The notes beneath the pieces are model-generated. The model had not been told where the DNA came from. It did not search any database and saw only the letters and a list, made by a program, of their open reading frames with translations. A stretch of 64,000 nt of DNA from Alentia gelatinosa (lineage: Eukaryota > Annelida > Polychaeta > Phyllodocida > Polynoidae): positions 32,955,300 to 33,019,299 of the forward strand of contig OX465581.1 of the NCBI GenBank assembly GCA_950022655.1, written 5' to 3'. Both the position numbers and the translations under genes were made by a program. This document shows, one piece after another, positions 33,490-42,917 of this stretch (its first letter is position 1; every line of letters begins with the position of its first letter).

Positions 33490-34005
33490 ATTCTGTCGTT
33501 CAACCATACTACTCATCACCATACTACCCCTTGACCGTGCTGCTCCTCACCATACTGTCCCTTAACTATACTGCTCCTCACAAAAAATGCTCCTGAATCA
33601 TATTGCCCCTCCACAATACTGCCTCTCGATCATACTGCCCCTGAAAGATACTGCCCCTCAGCATACTGCCCCTAAAAGATACTGTTCCTCAGCATACTGC
33701 TCCTAAATGATACTGTTCCTCATCCATACTGTCCTTTGTTTGTTTGGGTAGTTTAACGTCCAATTTGTTCAATTAGACTTATACTGTCCTTAAACCATAC
33801 TGTCCCTCAACACAGTACCCCTCTACCATACTGACCCTCAACCATACTACCCCTAAACCATACCTTTCCTCACCATAGTACCCCTATGAAAGGCAGTATT
33901 GTTTGGAGCAGTATAGCTGAGGGGCAGTAACGTGAGGGCCAGTTTGATTTAGGGCCAGTATGGTTCAGGGCAGAACGGTTGAGGTGCAGTATGGTTTAAG
34001 GAAAT
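33490..34005. repeat. Minisatellite, left part, with orientation switch
   Basis: Up to about 33885 the units read CCATACTGCCCCTCAA on the plus strand. From about 33890 they read GGGGCAGTATGGTTGA, so the array inverts in the middle. The same unit makes up 37363-38215. Confidence 0.8.
33736..33780 (-). mobile_element. SINE tail-only insertion inside the minisatellite
   Basis: Forty-five bases matching only the 3' tail of the SINE family (plus strand TAGTTTAACGTCCAATTTGT). Both sides are flanked by ATACTGTCCT. The repeat unit itself resembles this flank, so the duplication may partly be the array's own period. Confidence 0.6.
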
Positions 34006-34020
34006 TAGAGAATACTGGCT

Positions 34021-34142
34021 TAGGCTACGTGGACGTCGTTTTGTACGTGGTCCTAGCTCCAGATGTACGTCCTGAGCTCGTAGAGCGAAGGACGTACATC
34101 TGGAGCTAGGACCACGTACAAAACGACGTCAATCGTAGCCTA
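34021..34142. repeat. Large near-perfect hairpin, 52-54-bp arms
   Basis: The left arm TAGGCTACG...GACGTCGTTTTGTACGTGG...AGATGTACGTCCT pairs with 34089-34142 with only a TG/ATT difference, around a 15-base loop. It stands at the left border of the segment that carries the tyrosine-recombinase gene. Confidence 0.85.
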
Positions 34143-34973
34143 GACTGTATTCTATTTATTATATACCCTCAAATCGTAATAATTAATTAAATATTTACCT
34201 AATCGCTATTATCAAAGTTTCCGGGCACAGCATCGTGTACTCGAATCCTGGTTTTCGCAACAACGTCGCTATCGATAGATAGCGAGGCTTGCGCCTATGT
34301 CGTCATCAACCTCTCACTCTCCGACCACATTCTTCCTCTTAGGTTAATAATTTATCACTGTGAGGCTACGCTTCGGATCCCAACATTCACTCACCATCCT
34401 GATATAGCGTTAATCAAATTGACCAAGAATCTGTTTGGAGATTTAGATTTATATTTTTTCTGATGCGTGCCGTGTGCAAATTTTACGTCGTGTGCAGAAG
34501 AAGAAGAAGAACCCGACAGAGCGGCGAAATTTCAGTCATTTCCAAATCGATATTAAGGTAAGTTCTAGTAATATATTTAACCATTTATTTATATTTATGT
34601 ATTCTACATGACTCATAGATCACACTAATCCACATTTTAAAGAATGACAACTCCATTTTATTTCAACATTATTCGTATTTATTTACATACTGTCATAACA
34701 GATCCACGCACCGTTCCCGCATTTCATTTTCGCGAGTCCATCTGGGAGGGACGCACATAACCTGTAGCTAGATTTAAATTCATACTTTCAATAGATATAT
34801 ACGATTCATTTAACTTAAAGTTTAATGTTAAACGTAAAAGAGCAATCTTTAACTGTGGTCCCCGCAAACATGCCTCGTATTAAGTCATTATTATTCACGG
34901 ATTGCTGTAACACTTGAAGCTTTTGATCCACATCTCGTTTTTTCGACTCCGCGATAACTTTCGATTCCTCTAC
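34143..34973. other. Left flank of the recombinase gene, no gene recognised
   Basis: AT-rich with short GC patches at 34225-34300. A possible plus-strand donor (AAGGTAAGT at about 34555) follows a GAAGAAGAAGAAGAA run. It is probably non-coding sequence of the inserted unit. Confidence 0.35.
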
Positions 34974-35042
34974 TCATGCCACTGGCATAGGCATATCGTC
35001 AAGTAGAAGATCATCACGAATCTCTTGGGTCAATAGTCCTTC
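34974..35042 (-). CDS. Crypton-like recombinase exon 4 and stop
   Basis: 22 codons plus TGA, acceptor CGTTTCAG. Acidic end LLTQEIRDDLLLDDMP. Confidence 0.68.
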   Translation of the reverse strand, partial: EGLLTQEIRDDLLLDDMPMPVA

Positions 35043-36785
35043 CTGAAACGATATACAAGTAAAACAAACTTTTAAACTGTATCATAACAATGTATTTGCT
35101 TATTATATTAGTTATACATTTTATTTAAAATATTATATTTACCATTTCAGATTCCTCGATAGATTGACGTTTCGCAGGTTTTGGCGCACTTATGGTCGAT
35201 GACGGTTGACGTTTTCGTGTTGTCGCTGGACCAGCATGTACATCAGCAGAACCTGGAGCAGTCATCAAAGCTGGAATCTATTGCAAATAGTGGACAAAAT
35301 AGGACGAAACTGGATTATATATGTGCAAAATCAACAAAACATTCAAATGTGAATAATGAAATATACGAAAGGACTGTGTTTTCCCCTGGATTATTTTTTT
35401 TATTTTTTTATCGTCACCCAGGAATAATAAATGACAGTAACAGATGGGATTTACGTACCTCTACACGTTCCAAACTTGGGATATCGGCAGCAGGTAAGGC
35501 GATTGTCTTGGTAATGTCATTCAGTATATTATACATTCCCCTCTGCTGGTTGTCCGAAGCGACAGAGTAACTATTTAAACTGGAAACGTTTTTATGTCCT
35601 GACAATTGGGCCACCATTGTCGGTGGAACTCCGGCGTGTAATAAATTCGTGCAAAGTGTTTTACGAACACTGTGATTCGTAATTTTCTTTCCGCGAATTC
35701 CGGATTTATCTGCACTTTCCTTCATTATTTTACCCAATTCGTTTCTCCCCATGGGCTGTCTCGTGTACCAACATGTACTGTATGGTAATCTCTTGTAGTT
35801 TATACACAAGTAGAAGGGGGAGGAATCAGTTAGAGTGTCATAAGGTCGATGTGATTCATACTTTTCTATTAATCGCACAGGACATCTCTCCGAGTTTTTC
35901 TTATTTTCCCACATTTTGGGGACAAAAGCACGATTATTAGATATATCGCCTTGGCGAGTTTTTGTGGTTCGCTCGTTGAAGCTAGCGAATTTTTCGCCAT
36001 TTGTGCTGGTGCTTATAGTAATATCGCCCCACTGCAGTTGCCTGCTTTCCTGTCGCCCCCTCATTCCGCAACACTTCGTGGTTATATACCATATCGAATT
36101 GCGTAAACCCTTAGGATCATTGCCATCAAATACGCCCGACGCCCATAGCCTTTCTTCGTCCTCTGACGATAACGGATCACACTGAAAATATATTAAAAAA
36201 TAAGAGAAAATTATTAGCCAATTATATTCAATATAGTATAATTTAAATGGTAAATATATTTATATTTATTTTTGCGGTTATTATTCATTTATATTGAATT
36301 GTATTTACCTTGTTAGGAAGATTTCCGTATCCCTCAGACTTCAGTTCCTTTTTTCTAGTACTCAGGACCTCACGGGTTGTCTTGAATAATTCCGAATTCG
36401 CTAAATTCTCTGTGTAGTCGTGGGCGTCTAAATATCTCTTGATACTGGAATAAATCCCAGTTAACGAATTCGGCTGGAAGCAAGTCCCATCTTTCCTTCT
36501 TGCTCCTATTAAGTAACTGCCTAAATGAACACTCAGCATTTTAGGATCGATTTCCTCTATTCTACGGAATTCGTTCAGCTTTTCAAGATATTTGTGAAAA
36601 CTCGCTACATCACGGTCGGTTTTCTTCCTTGTTTCAATACTGCGTCTACTTGAAATGTATTCCTTCAAACTCGTTATGCTTGCATTAACGTTAGGCTGAA
36701 TATTTTCCTCATTTAATTCGTTATCTTCTTCTTCTGATACATTTTCAACGTCGGCGATGGCCGCAACAATATCAAAAACGTCCAT
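34974..36785 (-). CDS. Crypton-type tyrosine recombinase, 4 exons, apparently intact
   Basis: Spliced on the minus strand from 36785-36309, 36181-35459, 35277-35143 and 35042-34974 (stop TGA). All three introns are GT-AG and phase 0, giving 467 residues without a stop or frameshift. The start is ATG at 36783-36785 (MDVFDIV); an acidic tract follows. Residues about 45-150 form the core-binding-like domain (RKKTDRDVASF, RRKDGTCFQPNSL, SSIKRYL). The catalytic domain shows Arg200 in MRGRQE, HSVRK (His329, Arg332), GHKN (His355) and a tyrosine in LNSYS (about 364): the full R-H-R-H-Y set. HSVRKT and the N-terminal block are typical of animal Cryptons and the related DUF3504 domain of ZMYM/QRICH1/KCTD1-type proteins. 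The C-terminal 67 residues are basic then acidic. It should cut and join DNA through a covalent phosphotyrosine. Mobile versus domesticated status is undecided. Confidence 0.82.
35143..35277 (-). CDS. Crypton-like recombinase exon 3
   Basis: 45 codons, acceptor GCAATAG, begins IPALMTAPG, has basic TTRKRQP and KPAKRQ patches (possible nuclear localisation), ends EESEM at donor GTAAAT. Confidence 0.7.
35459..36181 (-). CDS. Crypton-like recombinase exon 2 (catalytic)
   Basis: 241 codons, acceptor TTTTCAG, begins CDPLSSEDEERLW, ends IPSLERVE at donor GTACGT. Holds all five catalytic positions. Confidence 0.82.
36309..36785 (-). CDS. Crypton-like recombinase exon 1
   Basis: 159 codons from ATG; ends ...GNLPNK at donor GTAAAT. 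Upstream in-frame TTG codons are not needed; a short out-of-frame ATG lies just before. Confidence 0.8.
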
Positions 36786-37362
36786 TTCTTGTACAGCAGG
36801 ACGCGTTGTCAACGCGTCATCGTAGATCCATATAGTATAATGTCAGTCTCTTTGTTTCGTATTATTTTTAAAAATGATTTTAAAATTTAAATATAGGTGT
36901 ATATCATTATATAATATCTATATATATTGATATTGCTATTTTTCACCGTCTTTCTATATATTTATATCTTCTTTTTCCTGATTTTTATTGTTTGTTTACA
37001 TTTTGCAGAAACACTGTAGCGAGTTCGTATCGGCCGTTCGTAGCGAATTCACATCGCCTGTATAGGTAAGTCATTGTTTATTAATTGAATTTCACTGCAT
37101 ATTTTAATTTTTTTTTATTTTATATAAAATATTATGACACATAATGCATTTTTTGTTGTTTTGTATTTACGGTCGATGTCGCGACATTTACGCTGGTTTT
37201 AACGTGCAATATACGGTCGGGAACAAGTTAACTGCTTCCTGTTTCGCGCACCCGGTGCCCGTACACTGAATTTCGTGCACATACATATAATATCTAAATA
37301 ATACTTACATACAGTATAGGCGTCAGTTTCGTGCACGGGTGTATAATAAGTATCGATTAAGC
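36786..37362. other. 5' flank of the recombinase gene
   Basis: AT-rich with a mixed-composition patch at 37010-37070 ending in CTGTATAGGTAAGT. A TATAGTATAA at about 36830 is a possible minus-strand core promoter element. No further gene. Confidence 0.35.
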
Positions 37363-38215
37363 GCAGTATGGTTGAAATGCAGTATTGCTGAGGGACAGTA
37401 TGGTGGTCGAGGGACAGTATGGGTGAAGTTGAGAGGCAGTATTGTAAAGGAGCAGCATGGTTTAAGGGTGGTATGGTAAAGAAGCAGGATGGGTAAGGGG
37501 CAGTATAGGTGAGGGGCAGTACCGTTGAGAAGCAGTCGTTAAGGGGCAGTATGGTGGAGGGGCAGTATGTGGAGGGGCAGTATGTGGAGGGGCAGTATGG
37601 TGGAGGGGGAGTATGGTGGAGGGACAGTATTGTAGAGGGGCAATATGGTGGAGGGACAGTATGGTGGAGGGGCAGTATGGGGGAGGGACAGTATTGTAGA
37701 GGGGCAATATGGTGGAGGGACAGTATGGCTGAGGGGCAGTATGGTGGCAGGGCAGTATGGTGGAGGGACAGTATGGGTGTGGGGCAGTATGGTGGAGGGA
37801 CAGTATTGTAGAGGGGCAATATGGTGGAGGGACAGTATCATGGAGGGGCAGTATGGTGCAGGGACAGTATGGTGGAGGGGCAATATGGTGAAGGGACAGT
37901 ATGGTGGAGGGGCAGTATGGTGGAGGGACAGTATGGAGGAGGGACAGTATGGCTGAGGGGCAGTATGGTGGAAGGGCAGTATGGTGGAGGGATAGTATGG
38001 TAGAGGAGGAGTATGGTGGAGGGGCAGTATGGTGGAGGGACAGTATGGTAGGGGGCAGTATGGTGGAGGGGCAGTATGGTAGATCGGCAGTATGGTAGAA
38101 GGGCAATATGATTCAGGAGCAACTTTGGTGAGGGGTATTATGGTGGAGGGGCAAAATTGTAATTGAGGGAATGTCAGGGTAAGGGGCGGTATGTTTGAGG
38201 AGCAGTACGGTTGTA
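37363..38215. repeat. Minisatellite, right part (GGGGCAGTATGGTGGA)
   Basis: About 850 bases of 17-18-bp units GGGGCAGTATGGTGGAG / GGGACAGTATGGTGGAG, with higher-order repetition of AGGGACAGTATTGTAGAGG blocks. Open frames in every phase here are repeat artefacts (the period is a multiple or near-multiple of three). Confidence 0.9.
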
Positions 38216-38710
38216 AGACTGCTGTGAGACTGTTGTAAGATTGGGATTGATTTACTCCTGGTCTGAATGGTAGGGACTCGTGATTAATAGAGGTAATTCT
38301 CCCCAGCTAATTCCATTCCCAAATTTTAGAATCTCATGAGATTTTGATTTCAGACATGTTTAAAATACAGAGGGGCATTTTGGAGAGACAGATGTACCCA
38401 CTGATGAGTTGCCAAATTAGTATCCAAACTAACCAAAAGGAAGCCACCAGGCAGGTTCACCATGGTGTCTTTTTTCTCAATGTAAGTCTCAAGGGTACTC
38501 GGGGAGATGGTCCCTACTTCTAGGGTCTAGGAGCAGGGTGTACATTTTGGCTTTTCCAAAAACTTTGGATTTCTTGATAAATGGCAGACTGGAATCTGAT
38601 AGAATGACACATTGGATACAAGTCCCGTAGGGCAGGTTAGATTATCACCAAGAGACTGAGGGAAAGGTGTGAAGTATACCTGTCTAAGGTACATTATTCC
38701 TACATGTGAA
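38216..38710. other. Intergenic, no gene recognised
   Basis: Unremarkable sequence between the minisatellite and the TIR fragment; no coding or repeat signal recognised. Confidence 0.35.
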
Positions 38711-38719
38711 TCCTGCTTC

Positions 38720-38853
38720 AGGTATAGGAAGGGGGGGGGGGGTCCAGAAAACGTACATACGCAATAAGGGGGGGTCCATGAGAAGCGTATTCTGTGCAAC
38801 AGGGGGGAGGTCAATTTTCCAGGAAAATCTGCGTACGTACTTTATGGACGGCC
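38720..38853. repeat. TIR fragment ending ACTTTATGGACGGCCCC
   Basis: G-rich body with ACGTACATACGCA, closing in GCGTACGTACTTTATGGACG then GCCCC. It is the inverse of the end at 33233. A SINE head follows directly. Confidence 0.5.
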
Positions 38854-39119
38854 CCATGCAAGCATAACGAAAGCGACCGGGGTGGGGAGTTAGGTCAGTG
38901 GTAAAGAGCAATGGACTTTGTTGATTGAAGTCCCACTGCAGCCACTTCTCTCCCTGGTTTAAAGCATCATCAGACCTCCTCCCATGCTGATTGGTGTGAG
39001 GGATGGGTCTGCCTGGATTGTGGGCGTAAATTTAAAGCAGTGCGCCATTCTGACCTTATGATGAACCTTCAGAGGCACCGTCATCGTTGAACTGCCAACC
39101 CGTTGGAGATCCATCCTGG
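38854..39119 (+). mobile_element. tRNA-derived SINE, copy 4 (head well kept)
   Basis: ATGCAAGCATAACGAAAGCG is followed by GGGGTGGGGAGTTAGGTCAG and TGGTAAAGAGC (A-box region), then GTTGATTGAAGTCCCAC (B-box-like), then GCAGCCACTTCTCTCC. Same head as the minus-strand copies at 31.7 and 32.3 kb. Confidence 0.65.
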
Positions 39120-39123
39120 TTAA

Positions 39124-39436
39124 CCCATTCACAGCGGGTGATGCCATATGGCCAAAAGGCATCATTTTCTTAAATTTGCAAAATTTCGTTTTTATGGCAT
39201 AAAATTGGAAATATTGGATATATAATCATGAAATTTTCACAGAATATAGATGCAACACCCAGCTAATGATTCCAGGTGAAATGGATAATAATGTTAATGA
39301 TTGCATATTTTATCACATCCAAAACTATAGAACTATTACTATAGGCCTGAGACCTCCCGCCCTCTGGCAGTATGCATTAGCACTAGTACCCGCCCTTTAC
39401 CACATACTATTGCCACAGGTACCAGCCCTTAAATGG
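39124..39436. mobile_element. Second TTAA-flanked MITE
   Basis: TTAA at 39120-39123 and 39437-39440. The ends CCCATTCACAGCGGGT and (inverted) CCATTTAAGGGCTGGT are imperfect inverted repeats. Internal GATGCC..GGCATC palindrome near the left end, as in the element at 26781. Confidence 0.5.
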
Positions 39437-39440
39437 TTAA

Positions 39441-40357
39441 GATGTTCTTCCCCCCTGAGGAGCGAGGCAAGGGGTGTATGAAGACGGCCCAGTCAGAGGA
39501 CAGGGGGAAGCGGACCCAGGTACAGGACCCTGAACCTGCCGAACGGGCTTGGTCAGCCCAGCCGTAGAAGAGTCCCAGGGGAGGAGCCAGGGAAGAGACA
39601 CCAGCCTAACGAAAAAGAAAAAGAAAAATTGCAGCAGGGATCAGGAGGGGGCCCCGGGAATAACCACGACTGGAGCCCACCGAGGAGAGAAGGGGGCAGC
39701 TGAGAAGCCCTCGGCTGGCACAAAGCTGCCTCCCGGGAGGAGGCCAAGGAGACAACCCCCGGACACATTGTCCAGGGGCGCCCCAACGTGGCGCGAGGAA
39801 CGTGGCGCGACAGCCCCCGCTCAAAGCCTGCAGCGGCAATGCAAACCCCGATAGTCCGACCTGGGGATCTCCATCGGGGAGGAGGGCAAGACTGAAGAAG
39901 CGGCAAACCTACTGGTCTCCCTAATGGATCCCCCCAGCCTGTCAGGTGGTATTGAGGACACTGGAGTCCAAGAAGAATTCTGTCAGATCTGCGTGGAGTT
40001 CCTCCTCCACATAGAGAGAGAGACCTACCAGAACTATGCATGAAGAGTGAAGACTCCCCAGGGGACGTGGGAGGAACGCCTGTACTGGCTTCCCCGGGTG
40101 ATTGAGGAAAATGGAAACGACTCGAAGCAGGGGCAGTGCTCAGTGGGGCAACTGGCCCGGCAGGGGACCTCCCTGGGAAGCAGGAGGAATGCCTGAAGTG
40201 GGTTCTCTGGGTGATTGGCAAATAGAGGGAAACAGCCCTGCCATGGCCCCGGCTCGTGGGGACGCGGGGGGAGCGGTGCCGCAGGAAGGACAGGACCGGG
40301 CACCTCAGGAGAAACCTACGCAGGGATATGATCATATCTATGAATGAATTAAGGTAG
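39441..40357. repeat. GC-rich unclassified repeat
   Basis: Markedly GC-rich compared with its surroundings. A 61-codon plus-strand open stretch at 39859-40043 ends VEFLLHIERETYQNYA; its last 75 bases recur at 44634-44710 with few changes. Long frames on the minus strand are shadows of the composition. Possibly part of a retroelement, not identified. Confidence 0.4.
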
Positions 40358-40560
40358 AAACCTCACCCCTACACATTTACCGAGGTGAGAGTTCTTTTAC
40401 TTCCCACACCACATAGACATGGTATGAGAAGGATTGGCCTTTGATATAGCAGTAATTCTACCACTGCTTGGGGTGAAGGAGAAAAGTGGCTGCAGTGCGA
40501 CTCCAATCAACAAAGTCCAGTGCTCTTTACCACTGAGCAGGTGAGTCGACCAAGAGGGTG
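40358..40560 (-). mobile_element. tRNA-derived SINE, copy 5
   Basis: CCCTACACATTTACCGAGGT, CCACACCACATAGACATGGT and GGAGAAAAGTGGCTGCAGTG match copies 1 and 3. The 3' tail is missing at the left end. Confidence 0.7.
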
Positions 40561-41085
40561 AACAGATGGGAGATTGAAGGCTCCCCATGCCTGGTCCCTG
40601 CCAGCCTGGGGCCCTCTGGGTGTCTCCTGGATGGACCGTGGCCTCCCTCCGTATCCAGAAGCCTGGGACAGTTGTAGTCCCTGCCTTCCGTCTCCAGGTG
40701 TCCCCTGTCCGCATGGGGGGGGGGGGGGGGGGGGGGGAGTTCCAAAGCATTCTCAGGTGCCTCTCTGCAGCCCCCGTCCCCTTCCTGAAGGAGACAAGCA
40801 GCTGGGTGCTCCGGGCCCCCGGGCTCACCAGCACCGGCTGACTGATCCGCTAGCGGGAATGCGGAGTCGGGGGGGGAGGGGGGGGGGGTCAGGTTTGCTA
40901 GGGGGCCCTGGCACACCCTGGGGGGAGGGGGTCCCCCAGGCCCCACCGGGGTACCCGCGTTGTGCCAGCCTGTCCAACAAAATGTCGTCTAGTAGCGTGT
41001 CCTCAAAACGAAGCTGGCCTGAGCGGCGAATGAGAAGGTTGTCCTCGGCCACATCCACCAAGGATCCCTTGGCTCCCTGCTCCAA
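40561..41085 (-). pseudogene. LTR-retrotransposon gag-like remnant
   Basis: Starts 47 bases inside a primer-binding site. The minus-strand frame from 41085 encodes MEQGAKGSLVDVAEDNLL and RFEDTLLDDILLDRLAQRGY, then Pro/Gly-rich sequence. The frame slips in long G/C runs (40714-40737, 40870-40887) and continues in another frame to about 40560, where a SINE begins. It is called gag by position only; no knuckle is left. Confidence 0.5.
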
Positions 41086-41131
41086 GACTCTTCGGTCAGC
41101 AGGCTCTATTTCTCTTTTTTTTCAGATCCAA

Positions 41132-41144
41132 ACCGCTGCCACCA
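41132..41144 (-). promoter_or_regulatory. Primer-binding site, tRNA-Leu type
   Basis: Minus-strand TGGTGGCAGCGGT is complementary to the 3' end of a leucine tRNA with CCA. It lies one base inside the LTR end, the expected place for minus-strand DNA priming. Confidence 0.7.
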
Positions 41145-41251
41145 ATGTAATAGAGGACTCGGAAGAATGAATTTGTTGCCCAAGTGCTAATAATCTTTTT
41201 ATTGAAATAAATGAGCTACAATGGCTGCTCACCCCGTGTTCTGCTGATCTG

Positions 41252-42914
41252 GGCCCTGTTTTTCAGTAACGACATCGTCAGGCAACAATACCCTACGATC
41301 GTCCAGCGATTCCACGACATTCTGGAAGACACAAAATGGCCGCTGTTCTATAGACACGATCGTAGTGCGCCACTCACGATCGCCGCGAAAAATGTCGGCC
41401 GCTACGACAAGTATAGAACCGTCTTAGGTTCTACAACTGTGCGTATATAGAGGATTTTTCTACTTCCCGATGGAATTAAGCAATGAAATTTTAACACGAG
41501 TAAGGGGTACATACGACCTATAATCGTACAAAATATGAAGACAATCTGACCCACAGTCCCGAAGATTTTGACGTTTGAATTTGAAACATCGGGCTATCGA
41601 TCGGATATCATACAAGCACTCTCCTAGCAGATCTTTCACTGTAAAGAGCGCGGAATCTCTGCTGGGAGAGTGACGTAATCGCAGAGTGAGGGTAGAGCTA
41701 CACTCGCCACCAGGGCCCTGTTTTTCAGTCACGACAATCGTTATGGCCGACATGTTTTTGCTGTCAGTGTATTATAGACGCGACATTTTAGGGGGTCTGC
41801 CATTTATCGCATGCCTACGTCACGTAGGGCTGTCTGAGGTGTGCTATAGTCACGACACATGGAAGGTCACGTGGGTAAATTTGTCTCCCAAACTATCGTA
41901 GGCCTAAGACATCTATGGACATGTCGTACCGAATGCGCAACTTTGCTTCCCATTGGAATTAAGCAATGAAATTTTAACACGAGTAAGGTATCTATGGAAC
42001 CTATAAACGTACAAAATATGAAGAAAATCGACCGGACGGTTACGAAGTTACGGCCGTTTGGATTTTGTCATAGCAAATACTGCTCTGTTGGCCAGTGTAC
42101 CCCTACGCTCACGTGACCCTAATTTATGCAGTGACCTCGACATTGACTGCGCATCGGAGGTGGGAGGGTGTTAGGGCCACCAGAGCAGACGATTGCTATG
42201 ACGAAATTAAAACGCCGATAACTTCGGAACGATGCAGCCTATTTTCTTCATATTTGGTACGATTATAGGTCATATGTCTCCCTTACTCGAGTTAAAATTT
42301 CATGGCTTAATTCCGTTGGAAAGTGGCAAAATCGTCCGTATACCCACAGTGATGTGTTATAGAACGTAAGACAGTTCTATACTTGTCGTAGCGGCCGACA
42401 TTTTTCGCGGCGATCGTCGGTGCCGCACTACGATCGTGTCTATAGAACATTGGCCATTTTGTGTCTTCCAGAATGTCGTGGAATCGCTGGACGATCGTAC
42501 GGTATCGTTGGCCGACGATGTCGTGACTGAAAAACAGGGCCCAGAGCAGCGTTTGCTATGACGAAATTAAAACATCAATATCTTCGGGACGGTGAGTCCG
42601 ATTGTCTTCATATTTGGTACGATTATCGGTTATATGTATACCTTACTCGTGTTAAAATTTCATTGCTTAACTCCAACGGAAGTGAAGTTGCGCATTCTGT
42701 ACGACATGTCCATAGGTGTCATGAACCAACGACAATTTGGGCGACATTTTCAATCACGTGACCCCACGATTGTCGTGACTGAAAAACACGTCTGGACGCC
42801 CTATGCCTCTTAGACTCACGACATATCGCCTATTCACTAAAGTGTTGTGTCTAACGAACACTGACGGCAAAAACATGTCGCCCATAACGATTGTCGTGAC
42901 TGAAAAACAGGGCC
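41252..42914. mobile_element. Family-M MITE copy 1, containing copy 2
   Basis: Ends GGCCCTGTTTTTCAGT and ACTGAAAAACAGGGCC. Flanked by CTG at 41249-41251 and 42915-42917. Without the nested copy it is 832 bases. Internal inverted arms carry GGAATTAAGCAATGAAATTT, ACACGAGTAAGG and ATATGAAGA. The left end continues ACGACATCGTCAGG...; the right end (inverted) continues ACGACAATCGTTATGG..., so the two ends can be told apart. Confidence 0.8.
41714..42541. mobile_element. Family-M MITE copy 2, nested in copy 1 in reverse
   Basis: 828 bases, flanked by CAG (41711-41713, 42542-42544). Its left end has the 'right-end' sequence of copy 1 (ACGACAATCGTTATGG) and its right end the 'left-end' sequence, so it lies inverted. 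The sequence on either side (GCCAC-CAG-AGCAG) joins to match the uninterrupted GCCACCAGAGCAG at 43349. Confidence 0.82.
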
Positions 42915-42917
42915 CTG

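Noticed and set aside
36786..36812. Upstream TTG start for the recombinase
   Set aside because: An in-frame ATG follows at 36785; TTG initiation is not expected in an animal gene.
37199..38122. Open frames of up to 214 codons on both strands rich in PPYCPSTIL or GGGTVWWRGS
   Set aside because: Minisatellite with a near-18-bp unit gives open frames in many phases; no gene.
33490..38215. CRISPR-like array
   Set aside because: Units are contiguous without unique spacers; it is a eukaryotic minisatellite.
38870..38945. Functional tRNA gene
   Set aside because: A- and B-box-like motifs are present but the cloverleaf is not complete and the same block recurs as the head of a SINE.
39553..40335. 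260-codon minus-strand open frame
   Set aside because: Composition-driven in a GC-rich repeat; no recognisable domain, and plus-strand frames through the same bases look equally plausible.
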